In this document: in pieces, positions 1 to 8,384 of the stretch
How positions within the stretch are numbered: position 1 is the stretch's first letter
Layout: each line of letters begins with the position of its first letter
Assembly (NCBI RefSeq): GCF_014650675.1
Contig: NZ_BMVK01000002.1
Location: 289,863 to 353,862, forward strand
DNA: 64,000 nt
Direction of reading: 5' to 3'
Source of the DNA: Streptomyces anulatus
GTDB lineage: Bacteria; Actinomycetota; Actinomycetes; Streptomycetales; Streptomycetaceae
Made by a program: the position numbers and the translations under genes
Notes under the pieces: model-generated
Databases searched by the model: none
What the model was told of the DNA's origin: nothing
Seen by the model: only the letters and a program-made list of their open reading frames with translations

Positions 1-511
1 CCTTGGCCTTGACCTCGGTCTTCGCCTCGGTCTTGGTGTCCGGGCTGCCCGCCTGCGCGGTCGCACGGCGACGACGACGCTCGCCCGCGGGCTGGTCGTC
101 GCTGGCCGGCTGACCGGGGATGTCGATCTGCTGCTGCGCCGTGTCCTTCTCGGCGGCGGCAGCGGCTGCCTCGTCCCCGGTGCGCGCCTTCGAGGTCGCG
201 CGGCGCTTCGGCTTGGTCTCCGCCTCGGCGGGGGCCTCTGCGGACTTGGAGGAGGCCTTGGGGGCGGCGGATCCGCCACCCGCCTGCGCCTCCTTGATGA
301 CCTCGATCAGCTGGCTCTTGCGCATCCGCGCAGTGCCCCTGATGCCGAGGCCGGACGCGACCTGCTGCAGCTCGGCCAGGACCATGCCCTCGAGGCCGGT
401 GCCGGAGCGGCGGCGCCGTGCGGTGGTGCCAGTGGCAGCACCTTCGGCGGGCGCGGCGCTGTCGACGCTCTTGTCGGCAGTCACGCCCATCAGATCGGTG
501 GTGTCGCTCAC
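1..511 (-). CDS. rho: Transcription termination factor Rho, N-terminal part (runs off window)
   Basis: Only the first 170 codons are inside the window; the ATPase/helicase part lies off the left edge. Residues about 40-76 (LEGMVLAELQQVASGLGIRG and following RMRKSQLIEVIKEAQ) match the Rho N-terminal helical domain that precedes the RNA-binding fold. After it comes a low-complexity stretch rich in Ala, Lys, Arg and Glu, typical of the long insertion in actinobacterial Rho. Rho is the hexameric RNA helicase that ends transcription. The GTG start at 511 gives VSDTTDLMG; an in-frame ATG seven codons later is the alternative. It lies in the same direction as the thr genes, 391 bp downstream of thrB, so it probably has its own promoter. 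Confidence 0.9.
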   Translation of the reverse strand, partial: MSDTTDLMGVTADKSVDSAAPAEGAATGTTARRRRSGTGLEGMVLAELQQVASGLGIRGTARMRKSQLIEVIKEAQAGGGSAAPKASSKSAEAPAEAETKPKRRATSKARTGDEAAAAAAEKDTAQQQIDIPGQPASDDQPAGERRRRRATAQAGSPDTKTEAKTEVKAK

Positions 512-902
512 GAAGGGTCCTTCCCTGGAGCGGACGTCGGCCTTCTGGCTCGGCGACCGGTTGTGCTGTCCGACTGCGGTCTGTTGATCTTGCTGGATCG
601 CGGACCTTGCCGGGGCGGTGGTCCGCCGGGTGTACGGCGGAGAGATGAACGTGCGGGGTCCGGCGCGAGATCCCCCTGCTCGGCCCACTCCTGGACGAGC
701 GAGGGGTGTCGTGCCGGTTCCGGAGCGTGCTCGAAACTGCTCAGGCAGGCTGCTCAGGCAGTTGGGGAGGCTCCCGGAAGAATGGTGGTCCCGGAGGGGG
801 ACACGAAGCAACGCGCCTCAAAGACGTCGGTTGCAGACTTGAGGTTAACACTACCGGCTCCAACAAACATTCCCCCTCTCGCTCACCGGTAATCACATGC
901 GG
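512..902 (-). promoter_or_regulatory. rho upstream region (391 bp, no gene)
   Basis: I see no convincing gene here. The region should hold the rho promoter and leader and the end of thrB transcription. It contains two copies of the quasi-palindrome CTGCTCAGGCAG at 737-748 and 750-761, each able to fold on itself (CTGC/GCAG arms), about 230 nt before the rho start. A short AT-richer stretch around 835-880 (TAGTGTTAACC when read on the minus strand) is the best place for a -10 box, but no good -35 is paired with it. Confidence 0.4.
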
Positions 903-1820
903 TTACGCGGCCAGCGGCAGCACACTGGCGCCCGTCGCGTCGAGGGCCAGCCGGTTCGCCGCCCAGCCCTCCCCCGCCAGTCGGGCGACCTTGTCGGCCG
1001 AGCCTTCCTCCGTCAGCGCGAGGACCGTGGGCCCCGCACCGGAGATGACCGCGGGCACGCCGTCGGCGCGCAGGCGGTTGACCAGTTCCACGCTCTCCGG
1101 CATGGCGGGGCCCCGGTATTCCTGGTGGATCCGGTCCTCGGTCGCGGCGAGCAGCAGCTCGGGGCGGCGGGTCAGGGCCTCGACGAGCAGGGCCGCCCGG
1201 CCGGCGTTGAGAGCCGCGTCGACGTGCGGGACGGTGCGCGGGAGCAGGCCGCGCGCCGTCTCGGTGAGCACCGGGCGCCCGGGGACGAAGACCACCGGGA
1301 CGACGGATTCGGCGGGGTTCATCCTGATCGCCCGGGCCGCGCCGCCGTCCATCCAGGCGAGCGTGAAGCCGCCGAGCAGACAGGCCGCGACGTTGTCGGG
1401 GTGTCCCTCGATCTCGGTCGCCAGCTCCAGCAGGGCCGCGTCGTCGAGGCGGGCGTCGCCGCCCGTCGTCACGGCGCGGGCGGCGACGATTCCGGCGCAG
1501 ATGGCGGCGGAGGAGGAGCCGAGGCCGCGGCCGTGCGGGATGCGGTTGGCGCAGACGATCTCCAGCCCGCGGGGCTGGCCGCCGAGCAGGTCGAACGCGG
1601 TGCGCAGGGAGCGCACGAGCAGGTGGCTCTCGTCGCGGGGCAGCGTCTCACTGCCCTCACCTGCGATGTCGATGTGCAGCCCGGAGTCGGCGACCCGGAC
1701 GACGACGTCGTCGTACAGCCCCAGCGAGAGGCCCAGGGCGTCGAAGCCCGGACCCAGGTTGGCGCTGGTTGCGGGGACGCGCACCCTGACGGCGGCGGCT
1801 CGGAACGCGGGACCGGCCAT
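903..1820 (-). CDS. thrB: Homoserine kinase
   Basis: It phosphorylates L-homoserine with ATP to O-phosphohomoserine, the substrate of ThrC. It is a GHMP kinase: residues 15-25 carry the N-terminal PATSANLGPGF motif, and residues 95-106 the glycine/serine-rich ATP loop PHGRGLGSSSAA. The C-terminal SGAGPTVLAL segment matches GHMP motif 3. The 305-aa length is normal. I start at ATG 1820, because the AAGGAG ribosome site directly abuts the upstream GTG at 1832 and so cannot serve it; it stands 11 nt before the ATG. It is separated from thrC by 373 bp that include a strong hairpin, so it may be transcribed apart from hom-thrC. Confidence 0.95.
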   Translation of the reverse strand: MAGPAFRAAAVRVRVPATSANLGPGFDALGLSLGLYDDVVVRVADSGLHIDIAGEGSETLPRDESHLLVRSLRTAFDLLGGQPRGLEIVCANRIPHGRGLGSSSAAICAGIVAARAVTTGGDARLDDAALLELATEIEGHPDNVAACLLGGFTLAWMDGGAARAIRMNPAESVVPVVFVPGRPVLTETARGLLPRTVPHVDAALNAGRAALLVEALTRRPELLLAATEDRIHQEYRGPAMPESVELVNRLRADGVPAVISGAGPTVLALTEEGSADKVARLAGEGWAANRLALDATGASVLPLAA

Positions 1821-2028
1821 CGGTCGGACCACTCCTTGTAAGGCGGCGGGGATGCAGTGCGGGTGGCTCTGCGGCGGCGGGACGAACGGCGGGGGTCATG
1901 GCGGTGGGGGTCGCGGCTGTGCGGAGGGCTCCGAAGCGGTGCGGGAATCCGGCGGCCGGCCCGACGGCCACGACGGGGACCGCAGGCGTGGCGGTCCGGC
2001 GGGCGGATGCCGGGCGGATGGGGTACAG

Positions 2029-2057
2029 CTTATCGAAGGAAGGTTCTGTGGCGACAT
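2029..2057 (-). promoter_or_regulatory. Candidate thrB promoter in the 1821-2148 gap
   Basis: On the minus strand ATGTCG (2057-2052) and GATAAG (2034-2029) are 17 nt apart in the only AT-richer spot of the thrC-thrB gap. The match to housekeeping consensus is modest. The rest of the gap (1821-2148) shows no plausible gene, only GC-rich sequence with no database-independent signal. A promoter is expected here because the thrC terminator hairpin would cut off read-through. Confidence 0.3.
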
Positions 2058-2148
2058 AGGGCGCACAGGAGGCGCACGATGCGTGTCGCCCGCCTCCCAT
2101 GCGCTCTCCGCCCCGGAAAGGGGCTGGTTGAGCGGGTTGTCGCGGTTG

Positions 2149-2187
2149 CCCGGGCCGGCCGCGGCGCCTGCCGGCGCCCGGCCCGGG
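2149..2187 (-). terminator. Hairpin directly behind thrC
   Basis: CCCGGGCCG (2149-2157) pairs with CGGCCCGGG (2179-2187), and inside it GGCGCC (2163-2168) pairs with GGCGCC (2173-2178) around a TGCC loop; a 5-nt bulge separates the two helices. It begins 6 nt past the thrC stop. There is no T run, as is common for Streptomyces hairpin terminators. Confidence 0.6.
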
Positions 2188-2193
2188 ACCGGA

Positions 2194-3264
2194 TCAGACG
2201 AGTCCGAGCTTCTCCGCGGCGGTGGCCGCGTCGACCGGGACCGTGACCGGCTGCGGTGCGCCCGCGACGGCCCAGTCGGGGTCCTTGAGGCCGTTTCCGG
2301 TGACCGTGCAGACGATGCGCTGGCCGGGGTCGACCTTGCCCTCTTCGGCGGCCTTGAGCAGGCCGGCGACGGACGCGGCCGACGCGGGCTCCACGAAGAC
2401 GCCCTCCTGGGAGGCCAACAGCCGGTACGCGGACAGGATCTGCCGGTCCGTCACCTCGTCGATGAAGCCGCCCGACTCGTCGCGTGCGGCCAGCGCGTAG
2501 TTCCAGGAGGCCGGGTTACCGATCCGGATCGCGGTGGCGATGGTGGACGGGTCCTTGACGATCTCGCCGCGCACGATGGGCGCGGAGCCGGAGGCCTGGA
2601 AGCCCCACATGCGCGGGGAGCGGGTCGAGACGCCGTCACCGGCGTACTCGGTGTACCCCTTCCAGTACGCGGTGATGTTGCCCGCGTTGCCGACCGGCAG
2701 GACGTGGATGTCGGGGGCGTCGCCGAGCGCGTCGACGATCTCGAACGCGGCGGTCTTCTGGCCCTCGATACGAACCGGGTTGACCGAATTGACCAGCGCC
2801 ACGGGGTAGTTGTCCGAGAGCGAGCGGGCCAGGGTCAGGCAGTCGTCGAAGTTGCCGTCGACCTGGAGGATCTTGGCGCCGTGCACGAGCGCCTGGCCCA
2901 TCTTGCCGAGCGCGATCTTGCCCTGCGGTACGAGGACGGCGCAGACCATCCCCGCGCGCACGGCGTACGCCGCGGCGGAGGCCGAGGTGTTGCCGGTGGA
3001 GGCGCAGATGACGGCCTTCGCCCCCTCCTCCTTGGCCCGGGTGATGGCCATGGTCATGCCGCGGTCCTTGAACGAACCGGTGGGGTTGGCGCCCTCGACC
3101 TTGAGGTGCACCTCGCAGCCCGTGCGCTCGGAGAGGACCTGCGCCGGAACGAGCGGCGTACCGCCCTCACGAAGTGTGACGACCGGCGTCGTGGCCGTGA
3201 CCGGAAGCCGGTCCCGGTACTCCTCGATGATGCCGCGCCACTGGTGGGTGCCCTTGCTGGTCAT
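2194..3264 (-). CDS. thrC: Threonine synthase
   Basis: It is a PLP enzyme converting O-phosphohomoserine to threonine and phosphate. The Schiff-base lysine is K66 in [11 protein letters not shown]. The [13 protein letters not shown] segment about residue 90 and the glycine loop [13 protein letters not shown] about residue 195 are PLP phosphate-binding elements of fold type II. The length of 356 aa fits the shorter bacterial ThrC class. The start is ATG 3264 (MTSKGTHQW); an upstream in-frame extension overlaps hom and has no family resemblance. It lies only 7 nt behind hom, so the two are surely co-transcribed. Confidence 0.96.
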   Translation of the reverse strand: MTSKGTHQWRGIIEEYRDRLPVTATTPVVTLREGGTPLVPAQVLSERTGCEVHLKVEGANPTGSFKDRGMTMAITRAKEEGAKAVICASTGNTSASAAAYAVRAGMVCAVLVPQGKIALGKMGQALVHGAKILQVDGNFDDCLTLARSLSDNYPVALVNSVNPVRIEGQKTAAFEIVDALGDAPDIHVLPVGNAGNITAYWKGYTEYAGDGVSTRSPRMWGFQASGSAPIVRGEIVKDPSTIATAIRIGNPASWNYALAARDESGGFIDEVTDRQILSAYRLLASQEGVFVEPASAASVAGLLKAAEEGKVDPGQRIVCTVTGNGLKDPDWAVAGAPQPVTVPVDAATAAEKLGLV

Positions 3265-3271
3265 GGGTCCT

Positions 3272-4573
3272 TTACTCCCCTTCAACACGCATGATGCTGG
3301 CGACACCGCGCACGGTGTCGAGCTTGCGCAGCGCTTCGACGGTCCCGGAGAGGGCGGCGTCGGGCGCGCGGTGGGTGACGACGACGAGGGACGCCTCGCC
3401 GCCTCCGTCTGGACGTCCTTGCTGGCGGACGGTGTCGATCGATACGCCCTGCTCGGCGAAGACCGTCGCGACCTGGGCGAGCACGCCCGGCTTGTCGGCC
3501 ACGTCGAGGCTGATGTGGTAGCGCGTGACGACCTCGCCCATGGGGCTGACCGGCAGGCGCGTGTAGGCGGACTCACCGGGACCGGTGGCCTCGCCCAGTT
3601 TGTTGCGGCAGACCGCGACGAGGTCGCCGAGGACCGCGGAGGCGGTCGGCGAGCCGCCGGCGCCGGGACCGTAGAACATGAGCTGCCCGGCCGCGTCGGC
3701 CTCGATGAAGACCGCGTTGTACGCCTCGCGGACCGAGGCCAGCGGGTGGCTGAGCGGGATCATCGCGGGGTGGACGCGGGCGGTGACGGAGGCCCCGTCG
3801 GCGGCACGCTCGCAGATGGCCAGCAGCTTGACCGTGCAGCCCATCCGGCGGGCGGAGGCGATGTCGGCGGCGGTGACCTCGGTGATGCCCTCGCGGTGCA
3901 CGTCGCCGATCTTCACGCGGGTGTGGAAGGCGATCCCGGCGAGGATCGCGGCCTTCGCGGCGGCGTCGAAGCCCTCGACGTCGGCGGTCGGGTCGGCCTC
4001 CGCGTACCCGAGGGCGGTGGCCTCGTCGAGCGCCTCGGAGTAGCCGGCGCCGCTGGTGTCCATCTTGTCGAGGATGAAGTTGGTCGTGCCGTTCACGATG
4101 CCGAGCACCCGGTTGACCTTGTCCCCGGCGAGCGACTCGCGCAGCGGCCGCACCAGCGGGATGGCCCCGGCGACGGCGGCCTCGTAATACAGATCGCGGC
4201 CGTACTTCTCGGCGGCGGCGTGCAGGGCCGCGCCGTCCTCGGCGAGCAGCGCCTTGTTGGCGGAGACGACGCTCGCGCCGTTCTCGAAGGCGGTGGTGAT
4301 GAGCGTCCGGGCCGGCTCGATACCGCCGATGACCTCGATGACGACGTCGATGTCGCCGCGCTGTACGAGCGCGGTCGCGTCGGTGGTGATCAGTGCGGGG
4401 TCGATGCCCTCACGCACCTTCGAGGGCCGGCGGACGGCCACGCCGACGAGCTCGACGGGCGCGCCGATGCGCGCCGCGAGGTCGTCGGCGTGCGTCGTCA
4501 TGATGCGCGCCACCTCTGAGCCGACCACTCCACAGCCCAGCAGCGCCACCTTCAGCGGACGCGTACGCATCAT
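3272..4573 (-). CDS. hom: Homoserine dehydrogenase
   Basis: It reduces aspartate-semialdehyde to homoserine, the branch point to threonine and methionine. Residues 9-18 ([10 protein letters not shown]) form the NAD(P)-binding Rossmann turn. The middle carries the homoserine dehydrogenase catalytic domain ([34 protein letters not shown]). Residues about 352-430 form a C-terminal ACT domain ([20 protein letters not shown]), the usual site for threonine feedback control. The length is 433 aa. Two tandem ATGs open the frame (4573 and 4570); a GAGG site lies 4 or 7 nt before them, so the second may be the real start. It is followed at once by thrC. Confidence 0.96.
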   Translation of the reverse strand: MMRTRPLKVALLGCGVVGSEVARIMTTHADDLAARIGAPVELVGVAVRRPSKVREGIDPALITTDATALVQRGDIDVVIEVIGGIEPARTLITTAFENGASVVSANKALLAEDGAALHAAAEKYGRDLYYEAAVAGAIPLVRPLRESLAGDKVNRVLGIVNGTTNFILDKMDTSGAGYSEALDEATALGYAEADPTADVEGFDAAAKAAILAGIAFHTRVKIGDVHREGITEVTAADIASARRMGCTVKLLAICERAADGASVTARVHPAMIPLSHPLASVREAYNAVFIEADAAGQLMFYGPGAGGSPTASAVLGDLVAVCRNKLGEATGPGESAYTRLPVSPMGEVVTRYHISLDVADKPGVLAQVATVFAEQGVSIDTVRQQGRPDGGGEASLVVVTHRAPDAALSGTVEALRKLDTVRGVASIMRVEGE

Positions 4574-4596
4574 CCGACCTCGTTTCTCATACCTAG

Positions 4597-4752
4597 ACCC
4601 TCCGGAGATTGGGGGGCGGCGTCGCGGCTCCGGGCACGCGCATCTGCGGCGTTGTCGTCAATCACCATGGCTCCGCCATGCCTCAATCCTCCGCCTTGCA
4701 GCTGCACGCACCCAGAACCGCTCCTTCTCCCACCCCCCAATCGCCGGAGGGT
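4597..4752. repeat. 156-bp element with 20-bp inverted ends between lysA and hom
   Basis: The left arm (4597-4616) and the inverted right arm (4733-4752) agree at 19 of 20 positions; the only difference is A versus C in the middle of ACCCTCCGGnGATTGGGGGG. They enclose 116 bp without a reading frame of interest. The element fills most of the lysA-hom gap. It looks like a non-autonomous, MITE/REP-like intergenic repeat. The arm core CCTCCGGCG also recurs in the array at the right window edge. Confidence 0.65.
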
Positions 4753-4829
4753 CATGCTCATTGGGGACCAGTCTCACTCACCGGACGGGGGTTTCTGACC
4801 CTCGTCCGGATCCTGAGATGACTATTTCA

Positions 4830-6221
4830 TCAGCCGACATCGAGACGCAGGAGATCTTCCTCCGTCTCGCGCCGGACGATGACGCGTGCCTCTCCGTCGC
4901 GGACCGCGACGACCGGCGGGCGCAGCGCGTGGTTGTAGTTGCTCGCCATGGAACGGCAGTACGCGCCGGTGGCGGGGACGGCGATCAGGTCGCCGGGGGC
5001 CAGGTCGGCGGGGAGGAACGCGTCCTTGACCACGATGTCGCCGCTCTCGCAGTGCTTGCCGACGACCCGGACCAGCATGGGTTCGGCGTCCGAGGTGCGG
5101 GAGACGAGCGCGACGCTGTACTCGGCGTCGTACAGCGCGGTGCGGATGTTGTCCGACATGCCGCCGTCGACGCTGACGTACGTCCGCAGCCCCTCCAGGG
5201 GCTTGATCGTGCCGACCTCGTACAGCGTGAACGCGGTCGGTCCGACGATGGCGCGGCCCGGCTCCACGGAGATGCGGGGGGTGCGCAGCTTCGCGGACTC
5301 GCACTCGCGGGTGACGATGTCGCTGAGCGCCTTGGCGATCTCGTGCGGCTCGCGGGGGTCGTCCTCGGAGGTGTACGCGATACCGAGGCCGCCGCCGAGG
5401 TCGATCTCGGGCAGTTCGACGCCGTGCTCGTCGCGGATCTCGGCGAGCAGCTGCACCACGCGCCGGGCGGAGACCTCGAATCCGGCCATGTCGAAGATCT
5501 GCGAGCCGATGTGCGAGTGGACGCCGATGAGGTCGAGGCCGTCGAGGGAGAGGGCACGGCGCACCGCCTCGGCGGCCTGCCCGTCGGCGAGCGCGATCCC
5601 GAACTTCTGGTCCTCGTGCGCGGTGGCGATGAACTCGTGGGTGTGGGCCTCGACGCCGACGGTGACGCGGATCTGCACCCGCTGGCGGACGCCGTGCCGC
5701 TGGGCGATGTGGGCGACGCGGACGATCTCCTGGAAGGAGTCGAGCACGATCCGCCCGATGCCCGCCTCGACGGCCCGCTCGATCTCGGCGACGGTCTTGT
5801 TGTTGCCGTGGAAGGCGATGCGTTCGGCGGGCATTCCGGCGTCCAGCGCGGTGGTCAGCTCACCGCCGGAGCAGACGTCGAGGTTCAGCCCCTCCTCCTT
5901 CAGCCAGCGCACGACGGCGCGGGAGAGGAAGGCCTTCCCGGCGTAGAAGACGTCGGCGTCCGGGCCGAAGGCCTCGGACCAGGCGCGGCAACGGGCCCGG
6001 AAGTCGCTCTCGTCGAGGAAGTAGGCGGGGGTGCCGAACTCCTCCGCGAGCCGGGCGACGGTGATCCCGCCGACGGTGAGGGCGCCGTCCGCGTCGCGGG
6101 TGACGGTGCGCGACCAGACCTTCTCGTCGAGGACGTTGAGGTCGGCGGCGGGCGCGGAGTAGTGCCCCTCGGTGAGGACGTCGGCGTGACGGGGTCCTGC
6201 GGGGTGTGCGGAGCGGCTCAT
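4830..6221 (-). CDS. lysA: Diaminopimelate decarboxylase
   Basis: It decarboxylates meso-diaminopimelate to L-lysine with PLP. It is a group IV (alanine-racemase fold) decarboxylase: PLP lysine K96 in VFYAGKAFL, HSHIGSQI in the barrel, the glycine-rich EPGRAIVG phosphate site, and CESGD near residue 355 supplying the active-site Cys from the partner subunit. At 463 aa it is normal in length. The start at ATG 6221 gives MSRSAHPAG. It sits 32 bp behind nrtL in the same direction and is probably in an operon with it; hom follows after 256 bp containing the inverted-repeat element. Confidence 0.96.
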   Translation of the reverse strand: MSRSAHPAGPRHADVLTEGHYSAPAADLNVLDEKVWSRTVTRDADGALTVGGITVARLAEEFGTPAYFLDESDFRARCRAWSEAFGPDADVFYAGKAFLSRAVVRWLKEEGLNLDVCSGGELTTALDAGMPAERIAFHGNNKTVAEIERAVEAGIGRIVLDSFQEIVRVAHIAQRHGVRQRVQIRVTVGVEAHTHEFIATAHEDQKFGIALADGQAAEAVRRALSLDGLDLIGVHSHIGSQIFDMAGFEVSARRVVQLLAEIRDEHGVELPEIDLGGGLGIAYTSEDDPREPHEIAKALSDIVTRECESAKLRTPRISVEPGRAIVGPTAFTLYEVGTIKPLEGLRTYVSVDGGMSDNIRTALYDAEYSVALVSRTSDAEPMLVRVVGKHCESGDIVVKDAFLPADLAPGDLIAVPATGAYCRSMASNYNHALRPPVVAVRDGEARVIVRRETEEDLLRLDVG

Positions 6222-6253
6222 CGTGATGTTCTCTCGGGTCTGTTCTGATCGCG

Positions 6254-7429
6254 TCAGAGGTGTTCGGGCGCGCGGATGCCGAGCAGGGACAGGCCGCCTG
6301 CCAGCACCGTCCCGGCGGCTTCGGCGAGAGCCAGCCGGGCACGGTGGGCGGCCGAGGGTTTCTCGTCACCGGCGGGCAGGGGCGGGCAGGAGTCGTGGAA
6401 GTCGAAGAACGCGTGCGCGACGGCTTCCAACTGCCGGGCGACCCGGTCGGGCGCGCGGTGACGGGCCCCGGCGAGCAGGACGCCGGGGTGGTCGGCGATG
6501 AGGTCGAGGAGGGGACGGGCCGCACCGTCGTACGGGAAGGAGTCTTCGCCGTACGGAGCGTGCGGGGCGCCCGGGGTGTGCTGGGTGTGCCCGGCGCCCT
6601 GGGCGGTCCCGGCGTGGCTCTCGCTGTCCGGGCCGGGTCCGGCGTACGGGGCGTGCCCTGCGGTGAAGCCGAGGAGGGCGGCCCCGCGGGTGAGGGCACG
6701 GGCCCTGGCGTGGGCGTAACGGACCCGGAAGAGCGGGTTGGCCTCGCCCTGGACGAGCAGTGCGGGGCCGAGGGCGGCGCGGTCGTGCCCGGCGGGCCGC
6801 AGGAGCCCCCAGCGGGCCGCGTCGGGCCCGAGCCGCTCCAGCAGCTCCCCCGCGGTGACCCCGGCGGGGACGGGCCGGATCCCGGTGAGCGGTACGGGGG
6901 GCGTCCCGTGCGCGTCGACGGTGACGCCGAGGCGCGCCCAGTCCGGATCGGACGCCTCCTCGCAGCTGACCCGGACCCGGGCGCCCTGGGCGACGACGAG
7001 CCGGCGCACGGCATGGGCGGTGACGGCGGCGCGGACCTCCCGCGCGTGGTGGAACTGGAGGATCTCCTCCCGGAGCGCGTCCCCGTGTCCGTACGCGAGC
7101 CCCTGTTCCCGTACGGCGTCGAGCACGGCCCGGTCGCCCGCGTCCGGGGCGTCGAGGGTGAAGCTCAGGAACCCCGGTCCGGTGATCTCGACCCGCCCGA
7201 CGCCGGGCTCGGCGGCGACGCGTTCCCGCAGGATGGCCGCGATCTCCAGGGCGGGCAGCGCGGCGGGCCCGGCGAGCTGGAGTGCGACGGCGCAGGCGTA
7301 GTCCCCGCTGCCGCCGGGCCGGGTCCTCTCCACCCGCACGCGCGCGGGCACGGGTGCGCGCAACGCATCCTCGTCGACCGCGCGGCGCACGGCGTGCAGC
7401 ACGGTCCGGGAGAGGTCGGCGGGGGTCAC
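6254..7429 (-). CDS. nrtL: ArgS-related anticodon-binding protein NrtL (no catalytic domain)
   Basis: The N-terminal third (ALEIAAILRERVAAEPGVGRVEITGPGFL without its middle) resembles the N-terminal additional domain of arginyl-tRNA synthetase. The C-terminal half (NPLFRVRYAHARARALTRG; HPGVLLAGARHRAP; VAHAFFDFHDSCPPLP) resembles the DALR anticodon-binding domain. The HIGH and KMSKS signatures of class I synthetases are not present, and 391 aa is far too short for ArgS (about 550-590 aa). It is therefore a synthetase-derived protein that may bind tRNA without charging it. The GTG start at 7429 has no clear ribosome site; TACGCT 6 nt before it suggests a leaderless mRNA. It is followed by lysA, as is typical in this genus. 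Confidence 0.82.
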   Translation of the reverse strand: MTPADLSRTVLHAVRRAVDEDALRAPVPARVRVERTRPGGSGDYACAVALQLAGPAALPALEIAAILRERVAAEPGVGRVEITGPGFLSFTLDAPDAGDRAVLDAVREQGLAYGHGDALREEILQFHHAREVRAAVTAHAVRRLVVAQGARVRVSCEEASDPDWARLGVTVDAHGTPPVPLTGIRPVPAGVTAGELLERLGPDAARWGLLRPAGHDRAALGPALLVQGEANPLFRVRYAHARARALTRGAALLGFTAGHAPYAGPGPDSESHAGTAQGAGHTQHTPGAPHAPYGEDSFPYDGAARPLLDLIADHPGVLLAGARHRAPDRVARQLEAVAHAFFDFHDSCPPLPAGDEKPSAAHRARLALAEAAGTVLAGGLSLLGIRAPEHL

Positions 7430-7511
7430 GGGTCAAGCGTAGGTGAGAGAGGGGGGCACTCCGCGACCCGGTTTCGCCATCCGGTCAGCCGGACCCGGTT
7501 CGCCGCCCGGG

Positions 7512-7946
7512 TCAGCCGGTGGCGCTCCCCGCCCGCCCGGCACCGCGCCGGCCGTCCACCGAGGGCTCTTCCTCCCCCGTCACCAGCCGGCGCATGATCC
7601 GCACCAGCTCGCTCGGCTCGAACGGCTTCGCCAGGAACGCGTCGACCCCGGCCGCCACGCCCGCGTCGACCTCGTAGGGCGTACAGGCGCTGATGACGGC
7701 GATGGGGAGACGGCGGGTCCGGGGGTCGGAGCGCAGGCGGGTGGCGGTCTCCAGACCGTCCAGCCGGGGCATCACCACGTCGAGGGTGATCGCGTCGGGG
7801 CGGACCCGCTCGACCAGGTCCAGGCACTCGACACCATCGGCCGCGGTCACGACCTCGAAGCCCTCCAGCTCGAGATTGACCCTGATCAGCTGCCGGATGA
7901 CCTTGTTGTCGTCGACAACAAGCACGCGGCCGTACGCCCCTGACAC
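7512..7946 (-). CDS. Single-domain response regulator (receiver only)
   Basis: It consists of a CheY-like receiver and almost nothing else (144 aa). Acidic pocket D12-D13, phospho-acceptor D56 in ITLDVVMP, S/T position S86-A87 in AVISACTP, and K107 in FLAKPFEP are all present, so it should be phosphorylated. The C-terminal 20 residues are Gly/Arg-rich tail with no DNA-binding domain. No histidine kinase is adjacent, so it is an orphan. I start at GTG 7946 (VSGAYGRVLVV); the upstream in-frame extension runs into the tRNA promoter and lacks family character. A TACTCT box 8 nt before the GTG may make the transcript leaderless. Confidence 0.85.
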   Translation of the reverse strand: MSGAYGRVLVVDDNKVIRQLIRVNLELEGFEVVTAADGVECLDLVERVRPDAITLDVVMPRLDGLETATRLRSDPRTRRLPIAVISACTPYEVDAGVAAGVDAFLAKPFEPSELVRIMRRLVTGEEEPSVDGRRGAGRAGSATG

Positions 7947-8100
7947 TCTTCGAGAGTAGGTCGGCCGGAGGGGCGGCGTCCGGGTTTTGTCCACTTCCGC
8001 CCCGGACGGGTGGCCACCGCATGCACGGGCCTCCCGGCCGGGAGGAAGAGGCACGGAGGCACGGCGGAATACCTGTTCACGGACACCCCGTGGGAGCTGG

Positions 8101-8106
8101 TAGTGT
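8101..8106 (+). promoter_or_regulatory. Probable -10 box of the tRNA-Arg gene
   Basis: TAGTGT stands 30 nt before the mature tRNA end, a good housekeeping -10 for this genus. The -35 about 17-19 nt upstream is weak. It would give a leader of roughly 24 nt to be trimmed. Confidence 0.5.
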
Positions 8107-8136
8107 TTCACCCGTCGCAGAGCAGCACCGCGATAC

Positions 8137-8208
8137 GCCCCCGTAGCTCAGGGGATAGAGCATCGGCCTCCGGAGCCGGGTGCGCAGGTTCGAATCCTGC
8201 CGGGGGCA
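8137..8208 (+). tRNA. tRNA-Arg, anticodon CCG
   Basis: All four stems can be drawn: acceptor GCCCCCG with CGGGGGC plus discriminator A, D arm GCTCAGGGGATAGAGC, anticodon stem TCGGC/GCCGG around loop CTCCGGA (anticodon CCG), and the T arm with GGTTCGAATCC. It reads the CGG arginine codon. CCA is not encoded. It is a single gene with its own terminator, transcribed opposite to its neighbours. Confidence 0.97.
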
Positions 8209-8222
8209 CTTCCGGATTGAAG

Positions 8223-8254
8223 AACCGGACCAGCAGAGGCTGGTCCGGTTTTTT
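8223..8254 (+). terminator. Rho-independent terminator of tRNA-Arg
   Basis: A perfect 12-bp stem (AACCGGACCAGC, 8223-8234; GCTGGTCCGGTT, 8239-8250) with an AGAG loop is followed by a T run. It is the most canonical intrinsic terminator in the window and lies 14 nt past the tRNA. Confidence 0.95.
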
Positions 8255-8330
8255 CGTGCGTGTTGCGGGTACGCCGCGCCCTCGCGGGGACGAGCGGAGC
8301 GTGGTCCGGCTCGCCCCACGAGGTGGCGGG

Positions 8331-8384
8331 TCAGCACTTCCCGTCGACTCAGTACCTGCCGTCGACTCAGTACTTCCCGTCGAC
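8331..8384 (-). repeat. Three tandem 18-bp copies of a CDS 3' end, stop codon included
   Basis: The last five codons and stop of the secreted-protein gene (VDGKY-stop) are repeated twice more right behind it. The units on the minus strand are GTCGACGGGAAGTACTGA, GTCGACGGCAGGTACTGA and GTCGACGGGAAGTGCTGA. The first unit (8367-8384) is the functional end; the others (8349-8366, 8331-8348) are untranslated. Confidence 0.9.

Noticed and set aside
706..3294. Very long plus-strand open frame (862 codons) across thrB-thrC
   Set aside because: It is the antisense shadow of thrB and thrC, which carry clear motifs; long shadow frames are normal at this GC content.
4574..4829. Small genes in both strands of the lysA-hom gap
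   Set aside because: The frames lie in the inverted-repeat element, have no ribosome site and no protein-like composition.
8137..8208. Integration site (attB) at the tRNA-Arg gene
   Set aside because: No integrase and no repeat of the tRNA 3' end is found in the window.
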